Assembly: GCA_023428785.1 (NCBI GenBank)
Contig: JAEYWU010000010.1
Span: 1 to 11,228, forward strand
Direction of reading: 5' to 3'
Origin: Pseudomonadota bacterium
GTDB lineage: Bacteria; Pseudomonadota; Alphaproteobacteria; Caulobacterales; Caulobacteraceae
DNA: 11,228 bases
Position 1 is the first letter of the stretch. Each line of letters starts with the position of its first letter. The position numbers and the translations under genes were made by a program. Under the pieces are notes generated by a model. The model was given only the letters and a program-made list of their open reading frames with translations, searched no databases and was not told the origin of the DNA. Positions 1 through 5,636 of this stretch are shown one piece after another.

Positions 1-10
1 CGGTAGGGGG

Positions 11-32
11 GGCGGCCGGGTACACGGCCGCC
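11..32 (-). terminator. GC-rich hairpin after the BON-domain gene
   Basis: GGCGGCCG at 11-18 pairs perfectly with CGGCCGCC at 25-32 around a six-base loop. It lies 14 bases past the stop codon of the leftward BON-domain gene. On the minus strand the stem is followed by a C-run, not a T-run, so it is not a canonical intrinsic terminator. It may slow polymerase or protect the 3' end of the transcript. Confidence 0.4.
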
Positions 33-45
33 GCCCTCCTTCGTT

Positions 46-978
46 CTAGGACACCTTGCCGGTGGTGGATCCGGCGGCGCGTGTGGAGGGGACGCTCGTC
101 TCGCCGTACGCCGTCGAGGCGGCGGACTGGACACGCAGGTTATTCTGGACGTGTTTCACGCCTGACACGCTGTCAGCCAGATCCTCGGCGCGGCGCTTGT
201 CGGACCGGCTGCTGACCGTACCCGCCAAGGTCACCTCGGCGCCGGAGACCTTCACCTCGATGGACGAAGCGTCGAGCCAGCTGTCGTCGCTGAGGCGATC
301 CGAAACGTCCTCGCTGACGCGGTCATCGGAGCGGCTGTAGCCCTTGGGGCCGTGGCCGTAGTAGCGGCCGCGCTCAGGCTCGTAGCCACGGTAGCTGTCG
401 TGATCGGCGCGGAGCCGGGCCTCGTCGTCGCCGAAGACGCCCGCCACGCGATCCCTGGCGTGGTCCCACCACCCGCGATCGGCGTCGCCGCCATAGGTGT
501 ATTGCGGCTCATGCCCGCCGAAGCCGTAGCCGGGCCGCGAGGTCGAACCCCGGCCGCCATAGCCGCGGACATAAGGATCGAAGCCGGCGCGCGTCGGCTC
601 GTAGTCATCGCTGGTGAAGCGCGAGGCCTCGTAGCGCTGACGGGCCAGTTCAGCCTCCCGGCGGCGCGTTTCGTCCTGATACCGGTCCCAGCGGGCTTCA
701 TCGCTTTCGCGCCAGCCCTGGCCGCGGTCGTCGCGGTGATAGCGGTCGCGGAAGGCCTGGCTGTAGCGGCTCGAGGACCGGTCCCAGCGCGGCTCGTAGT
801 CGGCTGTGTCGCGGCCCGCGCCGTAATAGTCGGGCCGGCCGGGGGCCTTGTCGTAGCCGTAACCCGAGCGTCCCGAGAAGCTTGCAGTTTCGCCGCCGCT
901 GAAGCGTTCGCGGCCAGTGTCGTCGTCCTCGCGCCACTGTCGATTGCGTTCGGTGTTCTCGCCGTAGCGGTCAACCAT
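46..978 (-). CDS. BON-domain protein with long Arg/Tyr/Gly/Asp-rich N-terminal region
   Basis: The product has 310 residues. Residues about 215-284 form a BON domain, with the pattern of an acidic helix, 'IEVKVSGAEVTLAGTV', a second helix and 'VKHVQNNLRV'. BON domains in the OsmY/Kbp group are thought to bind ligands, membranes or other proteins. Before it, residues 170-190 (WWDHARDRVAGVFGDDEAR) resemble the SWFGD motif seen next to BON in many proteobacterial proteins of unknown function. Residues 1-165 are low complexity, rich in R, Y, G, D and S, and probably disordered. No signal peptide or membrane helix is visible, unlike periplasmic OsmY, so a cytoplasmic location is inferred. The tail after 284 is Ser/Thr/Ala-rich. 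The ATG is preceded on the minus strand by GGAGAGGAG at about eight bases spacing, which fixes the start. A stress role is plausible from the family but is not shown here. Confidence 0.88.
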   Translation of the reverse strand: MVDRYGENTERNRQWREDDDTGRERFSGGETASFSGRSGYGYDKAPGRPDYYGAGRDTADYEPRWDRSSSRYSQAFRDRYHRDDRGQGWRESDEARWDRYQDETRRREAELARQRYEASRFTSDDYEPTRAGFDPYVRGYGGRGSTSRPGYGFGGHEPQYTYGGDADRGWWDHARDRVAGVFGDDEARLRADHDSYRGYEPERGRYYGHGPKGYSRSDDRVSEDVSDRLSDDSWLDASSIEVKVSGAEVTLAGTVSSRSDKRRAEDLADSVSGVKHVQNNLRVQSAASTAYGETSVPSTRAAGSTTGKVS

Positions 979-1124
979 GGTTGATCTCCTCTCCGTCGTT
1001 TGCGGCCCGGGCCGGATGCGCCGGACCTGTGCATGGACAACCGGTCAGGGCGGGGGATCGTTCGGCGGGTGCGACGAGACGCGCATCACGTCTTCGCTAC
1101 AGGCTTGGCCTTGGGAGCAGGGTC

Positions 1125-1151
1125 TTGCCCGTCCATCCGGGGGCGGCTAAG
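1125..1151 (+). promoter_or_regulatory. Candidate promoter of the ferredoxin gene, probably leaderless
   Basis: TTGCCCG at 1125-1131, then 14 bases, then GCTAAG at 1146-1151. This matches the Caulobacter-type housekeeping pattern TTGACGS-N10-14-GCTANAWC with mismatches in both boxes. A start site about seven bases past the -10 box falls at or within two bases of the ferredoxin ATG at 1160. No Shine-Dalgarno sequence stands directly before that ATG, which agrees with a leaderless message. Confidence 0.4.
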
Positions 1152-1159
1152 CGCCAGAC

Positions 1160-1480
1160 ATGGCCAAGATCACCTACATCGAACATGACGGGACCGAGCA
1201 CGCCGTGGAGGTCAAGCCGGGCCTGTCGGTGATGGAAGGCGCGATCCGCAACAATGTGCCGGGCATCGACGCGGACTGCGGCGGCGCCTGCGCGTGTGCG
1301 ACGTGCCACGTCTATGTCGATGAGGCCTGGCGCGAGGCGACCGGGTCGCAGTCGGCCATGGAGGAGTCGATGCTCGACTTCGCCGAGGGCGTCCAAGAGA
1401 ACAGCCGCCTGTCGTGCCAGATCCGGGTGACGGATGCGCTGGACGGCCTCGTTGTCCGCCTGCCCGAGAGCCAGCACTAG
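1160..1480 (+). CDS. [2Fe-2S] ferredoxin, adrenodoxin/putidaredoxin type
   Basis: A 106-residue soluble electron carrier. The cluster ligands are C40, C46, C49 and C86, giving C-x5-C-x2-C-x36-C, the spacing of adrenodoxin-type ferredoxins. An additional C44 lies inside the binding loop (CGGACACATC). Full length and the typical ending with a short C-terminal tail indicate an intact gene. Members pass electrons from an NAD(P)H ferredoxin reductase to cytochromes P450 or to Fe-S and heme biosynthetic enzymes. No partner reductase or P450 is adjacent, so the client cannot be told from this window. The gene stands alone between a divergent BON gene and a convergent CDF transporter. The start is the first in-frame ATG and fits the family's beginning (MAKITYIEHDG). 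Confidence 0.95.
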   Translation: MAKITYIEHDGTEHAVEVKPGLSVMEGAIRNNVPGIDADCGGACACATCHVYVDEAWREATGSQSAMEESMLDFAEGVQENSRLSCQIRVTDALDGLVVRLPESQH

Positions 1481-1483
1481 GCG

Positions 1484-1511
1484 GGACCAGGGGCTAGAGG
1501 CTAGGGGCCAG
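1484..1511. repeat. Four imperfect 7-bp tandem units in the ferredoxin/CDF gap
   Basis: The heptamers GGACCAG, GGGCTAG, AGGCTAG and GGGCCAG follow each other without gaps at 1484-1511. With the ferredoxin's own stop this puts three CTAG tetramers within 28 bases (1477, 1494, 1501). CTAG is usually rare in high-GC proteobacterial DNA. The array lies between two convergent genes. The rest of the gap (1512-1635) holds no gene I can support and no T-run terminator. Confidence 0.6.
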
Positions 1512-1635
1512 AAGAGGCTCTCCACAGCATCGAGATCGAGCCGTCGCGGGCGCCGGACCTTGGTAAGATACTTCGCGAGGAATTCGACGACGGCTCCAGC
1601 TGTGACTTCAGCGACGAAGGCGACAGCGAAGACAG

Positions 1636-2598
1636 TCAGCAGTCGGCGCAGGCCTGTCCGCCCGTGGTCTCGACCTGAAGGGTGGCGTGGCCGACGTTGA
1701 AGCGGTCCTTCAGCATGGCCTGGGCGTCGGCGTAGAAGCCCGCAGGCGCCGGGTCGGACCGGACCAGATGGACAGTCAGGGCGCGTTCGGTCGTCGACAG
1801 GCTCCAGACGTGCAGATGGTGGGCCTCGATCACGCCCGGCAGTCCGGACAGGGCGGCCTGGACGGCGTCGATGTCGAGCCCGGCCGGGGCGGAATCCAGC
1901 GCTATGTCGAGCGACTCGGTCAGCAGGCCCCAGGTTCCCCACAGGATCACCGCGACGATGACGAGGCCGACCAGCGGGTCGATCCAGCTCCAGCCGGTGA
2001 AGAGGATCAGGCCCCCGGCCACGACCACGCCGAGCGAGACGGCGGCGTCGGCGATCATGTGCAGCCAGGCGCCGCGCGCGTTGAGGTCGTGCTTGCGGCT
2101 GGACAGGAACAGCAGCGCGGTCCCCAGATTGATCAGGAAGCCGATCCCGGCGACGACCATGACGGTGGTCGAGGCGACCTCTGACGGTTCCAGAAGGCGG
2201 CGCCCTGCCTCGATGGCGATGGCGCCGCAGGCGAAGACCAGCAGGATGGCGTTGCCGAGCGCGGCCAGGACGGTGGCCTTGCGATAGCCATAGGTGCGCC
2301 GGCGGGTCGCCGCACGCCGGGCCAGCCAGGCGGCGCCGCCGGCGAGGCCGAGACCGAGCACGTCCGAGAGATTGTGACCGGCGTCGGCGACCAGGGCGGT
2401 CGAGCGCGAGGCGATGCCATAGCCGAACTCGATGACGACGAAGGCGAGGTTGGCGATCAGGCCGACGGCGTAGCGCCAGTCGTCCGGCGGCGCGTGATGG
2501 TGATGGTGGCCGTGGTCGTGACCATGACCATGATGCTCGTGGGCGCCATGGTCGTGCGCCGAGTGGTCGTGGCCGCCGTGAGCGTGATCGTGCCCCAT
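1636..2598 (-). CDS. Cation diffusion facilitator, CzcD/ZitB-like zinc exporter
   Basis: 320 residues. This is an inner-membrane CDF (PF01545) that would export Zn2+ and perhaps Cd2+ or Co2+ in exchange for H+. The N-terminal 35 residues contain 18 histidines, a typical cytosolic metal-binding tail. Six transmembrane helices follow between about 43 and 235. The transport site is visible as HxxxD in helix 2 (H75, D79, in DAGHNLSD) and HxxxD in helix 5 (H180, D184). The double HxxxD pattern is associated with zinc selectivity. The C-terminal cytoplasmic domain (about 240-312) contains the HHLHVW segment common to CzcD/ZitB proteins. The chain ends in an extra CxxC (C317, C320). The ATG is preceded on the minus strand by a weak, close AGGG, and a palindrome lies 32 bases upstream. 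It follows a NiCoT-like gene on the same strand after 70 bases. Confidence 0.95.
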   Translation of the reverse strand: MGHDHAHGGHDHSAHDHGAHEHHGHGHDHGHHHHHAPPDDWRYAVGLIANLAFVVIEFGYGIASRSTALVADAGHNLSDVLGLGLAGGAAWLARRAATRRRTYGYRKATVLAALGNAILLVFACGAIAIEAGRRLLEPSEVASTTVMVVAGIGFLINLGTALLFLSSRKHDLNARGAWLHMIADAAVSLGVVVAGGLILFTGWSWIDPLVGLVIVAVILWGTWGLLTESLDIALDSAPAGLDIDAVQAALSGLPGVIEAHHLHVWSLSTTERALTVHLVRSDPAPAGFYADAQAMLKDRFNVGHATLQVETTGGQACADC

Positions 2599-2629
2599 GA
2601 CCCTGCCTAGGCCTGCGCCCGCTCGTCGT

Positions 2630-2647
2630 CAATCAAGTCTTTGATTG
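2630..2647. promoter_or_regulatory. Perfect palindrome upstream of CDF gene, ArsR/SmtB-like operator
   Basis: CAATCAA at 2630-2636 and TTGATTG at 2641-2647 are exact inverted repeats with a 4-base spacer. They sit in an AT-rich island between the NiCoT-like gene and the CDF gene. The core ATCAA-N6-TTGAT resembles operators of ArsR/SmtB-family metal-sensing repressors. On the minus strand it lies just after TATACA (2651-2656 on the plus strand), a possible -10, so a bound repressor would cover the transcription start. No ArsR gene is in the window, so the regulator is an inference. Confidence 0.5.
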
Positions 2648-2668
2648 TAAATGTATAACCTAGCACGG

Positions 2669-3343
2669 TCAGTGGCCGTGAAGGAACAGGACGAAGGCCG
2701 CCAGGACGATCAGGACGACGCCCAGGGCTACGCCCTCGAACCGGGCCAGACGCTGGAGCCGGAAGCGCTCGACGCCGACGAGGGCGAGGGAGGTGAAGAC
2801 GACCATGCCCAGGACCGTGCCGGCGGCGAAGGCGAGGGTGAGCAGGGCCACCACGCCCCAGCCGTGGACGCCGGCGCCGACATAGACGGGCAGGAGCGCT
2901 TCACCCGGCGAGGCGGCGAGGAAGCCGACCAGGCCCCAGATGGCGGCGGCGTCGGAAACGCGGGGGCGCTCGACCGCCTGGGCGCCGACCCCGGCCAGGG
3001 CGGGCGCCCGGAACCAGGCGCGGCCGAGATACCAGACGCCGAAGGCCAGAAGGACCGCGGCCGCGAGGAAGGGCATGGCGTGGGTGACCCAGGGCGCCAG
3101 GCCGCCCGCCAGGGTCAGGATGGAGCCGACGATGGCGGTCGAGGCGATGTGGGCGAGGCCGGCCAGGACCACGACGGTCAGGGTGATGGCCCGGCTCCAG
3201 CCCTGGGCGCGGCCGACCGCCACGAAGGGCAGCCAGTGCGTCGGCAGGACGGCGTGCAGCAGCGATGCGAGGAACCCTGCGCCCACCAGAGAGAGCAGCG
3301 AGGCCTGCGTCAGATCGCCGGAAAGATCGAGGGATGGACCCAT
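2669..3343 (-). CDS. NiCoT/RcnA-like integral membrane protein, putative metal transporter
   Basis: 224 residues with about six hydrophobic helices, which define an inner-membrane protein. The first helix carries H30-A-V-L-P-T-H36, which looks like the nickel/cobalt transporter signature H-x4-D-H with Thr in place of Asp. A second histidine lies in the next helix (H65, GLAHIAST), where NiCoT proteins have a GHSTVV-like segment. A later loop (SPGEALLPVY, near residue 140) is also polar and conserved-looking. These features suggest the NiCoT/HupE/UreH-like superfamily of metal or small-solute transporters, but the substrate is uncertain. The next gene on the strand is a zinc CDF and the promoter contains a zinc-regulator-like dyad, so divalent-metal handling is the best guess. 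The ATG lacks a Shine-Dalgarno sequence, and the candidate promoter predicts a leader of only about five bases. Confidence 0.72.
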   Translation of the reverse strand: MGPSLDLSGDLTQASLLSLVGAGFLASLLHAVLPTHWLPFVAVGRAQGWSRAITLTVVVLAGLAHIASTAIVGSILTLAGGLAPWVTHAMPFLAAAVLLAFGVWYLGRAWFRAPALAGVGAQAVERPRVSDAAAIWGLVGFLAASPGEALLPVYVGAGVHGWGVVALLTLAFAAGTVLGMVVFTSLALVGVERFRLQRLARFEGVALGVVLIVLAAFVLFLHGH

Positions 3344-3352
3344 GGTGGGGGC

Positions 3353-3381
3353 GATCTAGACTGTTATGATGTAACAGTCAA
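3353..3381 (-). promoter_or_regulatory. Promoter with 21-bp perfect dyad for the NiCoT-like gene
   Basis: On the minus strand TTGACTG (plus 3375-3381) is followed after 14 bases by TCTAGATC (plus 3353-3360). This is close to TTGACGS-N14-GCTANAWC. Overlapping it, GACTGTTA (3359-3366) and TAACAGTC (3372-3379) form a perfect dyad around a 5-base centre, filling the -35/-10 spacer. The inner core TGTTA-N5-TAACA resembles Zur boxes of proteobacteria. Occupancy would block RNA polymerase, so repression is the natural reading. The initiation point would be only about five bases before the ATG at 3343. Confidence 0.6.
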
Positions 3382-3448
3382 AAGGAATCCTCGGCCCTTT
3401 CCTTCGCCCGCTCATCGGATGAACCGAGCGTCGCCGTATGCGCTATAG

Positions 3449-3517
3449 TCCGCTGCCATTGAGGACCTGCTCCTGACTCTCGATCCCCACATTCTGTTCC
3501 TGCTGGGCCTCGGCCTG
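3449..3517 (+). other. Probable N-terminal coding extension of the antiporter (ATT start at 3458?)
   Basis: The antiporter frame stays open upstream of its first conventional start (GTG 3518) back to a TAG at 3446-3448. From ATT at 3458 the 20 extra residues read I-E-D-L-L-L-T-L-D-P-H, then nine mainly hydrophobic residues ending G-L. They complete the first membrane helix, which is cut in half if translation begins at GTG 3518. No ATG, GTG or TTG in this frame lies between the TAG and 3518, and no Shine-Dalgarno sequence precedes 3518. GCTATA at 3442-3447 could be a -10 box giving a leader of about four bases before the ATT. Upstream of the TAG the same frame contains ATG at 3419 and nine codons. 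Confidence 0.55.
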
Positions 3518-4750
3518 GTGATCCTGCTGGTGTCATGGGCGCCGGTGGGGCTGAAGCGTTTTCCGCTGACCCTGGCGATCCTGTGCGTGGCGATCGGTGT
3601 GGTGGTTTTCTCTACCGGAGCCCTGGCGTTCAATCCCGACCCCCGCACCTGGGACACGGCGACCGAGCGGCTGACCGAGCTGGTGGTGATCATCAGTCTG
3701 ATGGGCTGCGGGCTGAAGCTGGACCGCCCGCCCGGATGGAGGGGCTGGTCGGTCACCTGGCGGCTCCTGGCTATCGCCATGCCGCTGACCATCGCGGCGG
3801 TCGCCGTTCTGGGCGTCTGGGGCCTCGGCTTCGCCCTGCCGATGGCGCTGCTGCTGGGGGCGTCCATGGCGCCGACGGACCCGGTCCTGGCCGCCGATGT
3901 CCAGGTCGGGCCGCCGCGGTCCGGCGACGAGGATGAGGTGCGGTTCGGTCTGACATCAGAAGCCGGCCTCAACGACGCCCTGGCCTTTCCCTTCGTGCAT
4001 CTGGCCATCCTGGCGTCGCTGGGCGGACTGGCCGCCGGCGAGGCGCTCAGGGACTGGGCGTTGGTCGATGTGGTCTGGAAGGTCGTGGCCGGCCTCGGGG
4101 TTGGCTGGGCCGTCGGGGCCGGGTTCGGCCTTCTGCTGTTTCGAAGCGAAACCCGGAGCCTGTCGCGCCTGGGCGACGGGCTGGTCGCGCTGGCGGCGAC
4201 CTTCGTGGCCTATGCGGCGACCGAACTGGCCCACGGATACGGCTTCCTGGCGGTGTTCGTGGCGGCGGTGACGATCCGCAACTGGGAGCGCGAGCACGAC
4301 TTCCACGAGGAGATGCACGACCTGTCCGACCAGATCGAGCGGCTGTTGATCATGCTGCTGCTGGTGCTGTTCGGCGGGGCCCTGGCCAATGGGCTGATGG
4401 ACAGCCTGACCTGGGTCGACGCCCTGATCGGGCTGGCGATCCTGCTGGTGGTGCGGCCGGTGGCGGGGCTGATCTCGATGATCGGAGCGCCCCAGCCGTG
4501 GCGCGAGAAGGTGTTGCTGGCCTTCCTGGGCATCCGGGGCGTGGGGTCGGTCTATTATGTGGCCTACGGCATCAACCACGGGAGCTTCGGTGACAGCGAG
4601 CGGCTGTGGGCCATCGTGGGGTTCGTGATCCTGGCCTCGATCCTGATCCATGGCCTGACGGCGACGCCGCTGCTGGCGCGGTTGGCGCGGTGGCGGTCGC
4701 GCGGCGACGAGCAGGACATCCCGCCGGAAGCGACACGCGCCGACAGCTGA
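3518..4750 (+). CDS. CPA1-family Na+(K+)/H+ antiporter, NhaP-like
   Basis: At least 410 residues from GTG 3518, about 430 if it begins at ATT 3458. It is an inner-membrane Na_H_Exchanger-family protein (PF00999) with about 12-13 hydrophobic helices that swaps Na+ or K+ for H+ to control pH and salt. The conserved TDP motif (APTDPVLAADVQVG, Asp about 121 from the GTG) and the ion-binding Asn-Asp pair (N152, D153 in GLNDALAFPFV) are both visible. Asn-Asp, as opposed to Asp-Asp, is typical of electroneutral CPA1 exchangers. A conserved Arg-rich later segment (FLGIRGVGSVYYVAYG) matches the family. The short polar C-terminus lacks a TrkA-C or CNMP regulatory domain. The coordinate given is the first conventional start codon, but the upstream extension is probably translated. 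fabI follows on the same strand after 58 bases. Confidence 0.93.
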   Translation: MILLVSWAPVGLKRFPLTLAILCVAIGVVVFSTGALAFNPDPRTWDTATERLTELVVIISLMGCGLKLDRPPGWRGWSVTWRLLAIAMPLTIAAVAVLGVWGLGFALPMALLLGASMAPTDPVLAADVQVGPPRSGDEDEVRFGLTSEAGLNDALAFPFVHLAILASLGGLAAGEALRDWALVDVVWKVVAGLGVGWAVGAGFGLLLFRSETRSLSRLGDGLVALAATFVAYAATELAHGYGFLAVFVAAVTIRNWEREHDFHEEMHDLSDQIERLLIMLLLVLFGGALANGLMDSLTWVDALIGLAILLVVRPVAGLISMIGAPQPWREKVLLAFLGIRGVGSVYYVAYGINHGSFGDSERLWAIVGFVILASILIHGLTATPLLARLARWRSRGDEQDIPPEATRADS

Positions 4751-4794
4751 TCTTGCCCCGAAAGGCGGGTGCGTTCAGAAAGGCGCCCGACTCA

Positions 4795-4800
4795 AGGGAG
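4795..4800 (+). promoter_or_regulatory. Shine-Dalgarno site of fabI
   Basis: AGGGAG lies eight bases before the ATG at 4809. It supports this start over the later in-frame ATGs at codons 9 and 15, even though the resulting protein carries a short N-terminal extension relative to E. coli FabI. A CcrM-type GACTC site overlaps just upstream at 4789-4793. Confidence 0.75.
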
Positions 4801-4808
4801 ACGCGCAC

Positions 4809-5627
4809 ATGGCCGGTGAATCCGCCTGGAACATGCCTTCGGGCGAGCTGATGAAGGGCAAGAAGGGCCTGATCATGGGGGTGGCGAACGCCAACTCCAT
4901 CGCCTGGGGCATCGCCCAGCAGCTGGCGGCCCAAGGCGCCGAACTGGCCTTCACCTATCTCGGCGAGGGGCTGGAGCGCCGCGTGCGCCCTCTGGCCGAG
5001 AGCGTGGGGGCCAAGCTGATCGTCCAGGCCGACGTGACCGACGACGCCTCGATGGACGCCTGTTTCGAGGAGCTGGAGAAGACCTTCGGCACGCTCGACT
5101 TCGTGGTCCATTCGGTGGCCTTCGCCAACAAGAACGAGCTGCAGGGCTCGTTCGTGGACAACACCACGCGCGACAGCTTCCTGCTGGCCATGAACATCTC
5201 GGTGTTCAGTTTCGTGGACGTGGCCAAGCGGGCGGCGAAGATCATGCCCAATGGCGGCTCGATGATCACCATGACCTATCTGGGCTCCGAGCGGGCGATC
5301 CCGAACTACAACACCATGGGCGTGGCCAAGGCCGGGCTGGAAGCCGCGACCCGCTACATCGCGCGCGACCTCGGACCCAAGGGCATCCGGGTGAACGCGA
5401 TCTCGGCGGGCGCTATGCGGACCCTGTCGCTGGCCGGGATTTCCGGCGGGCGCGGCATGATCGCCCAGGGCCGGGCGATGAGCGCGATGAAGGAAGACAC
5501 GTCGATGGAAGGCGTCGCGGGCGCGGCCCTGTGGCTGTGCTCGGACCTCGGCTTCTCGACGACCGGCGAGGTGATCCATGTGGACGCCGGCTTCCACATG
5601 ATGGGCATGGCGGCGGACGAGGAGTAG
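4809..5627 (+). CDS. fabI: Enoyl-[acyl-carrier-protein] reductase (NADH)
   Basis: 272 residues, a cytosolic short-chain dehydrogenase fold. FabI reduces trans-2-enoyl-ACP with NADH in the last step of each type II fatty acid elongation round, and it is the target of triclosan and isoniazid-like inhibitors. The Rossmann motif GVANANSIAWGIA lies at 24-36. The catalytic pair Y157 and Y167 with K174 fits FabI's Y-x9-Y-x6-K arrangement. The C-terminal GEVIHVDAGFHMMGM block is characteristic. The usual AGP(I/V)(R/K)TL motif reads AGAMRTL, with Ala where Pro is normal. The position of E. coli Gly93 is Ala104 here. About 11 residues extend the N-terminus beyond E. coli FabI. The gene lies 58 bases after the antiporter and nine bases before an orphan membrane protein, so co-transcription with both is possible. 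Confidence 0.97.
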   Translation: MAGESAWNMPSGELMKGKKGLIMGVANANSIAWGIAQQLAAQGAELAFTYLGEGLERRVRPLAESVGAKLIVQADVTDDASMDACFEELEKTFGTLDFVVHSVAFANKNELQGSFVDNTTRDSFLLAMNISVFSFVDVAKRAAKIMPNGGSMITMTYLGSERAIPNYNTMGVAKAGLEAATRYIARDLGPKGIRVNAISAGAMRTLSLAGISGGRGMIAQGRAMSAMKEDTSMEGVAGAALWLCSDLGFSTTGEVIHVDAGFHMMGMAADEE

Positions 5628-5636
5628 CGTCCCAGC

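Noticed and set aside
1505..1678. Plus-strand frame reading IEIEPSRAPDLGKILREEF, reminiscent of a HigA-type antitoxin start
   Set aside because: No start codon lies between the upstream TAG (1502-1504) and this stretch, the continuation is a Ser/Asp-rich string without a helix-turn-helix, and it runs into the CDF 3' end.
1097..2632. A 511-codon open frame on the minus strand across the CDF gene and the ferredoxin
   Set aside because: It overlaps the CDF gene in another frame and runs antisense through the ferredoxin; composition is Arg/Pro-rich. A hydrophobic stretch near 1560-1630 looks slightly protein-like but has no start codon or family support.
2651..3448. 265-codon plus-strand frame opposite the NiCoT-like gene
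   Set aside because: It is antisense to a clear six-helix membrane protein; its Asp/Glu/Gly/Gln-rich product is the expected complement of hydrophobic codons.
4766..4789. Hairpin CGGGTGC/GCGCCCG between the antiporter and fabI as a terminator
   Set aside because: The seven-pair stem includes a wobble pair, has a ten-base loop and is followed by no T-run; chance pairing in GC-rich DNA is likely.
4809..5627. Triclosan resistance from Ala104 at the position of E. coli FabI Gly93
   Set aside because: Ala at this position is normal in several FabI families, including triclosan-sensitive ones, so it does not by itself predict resistance.
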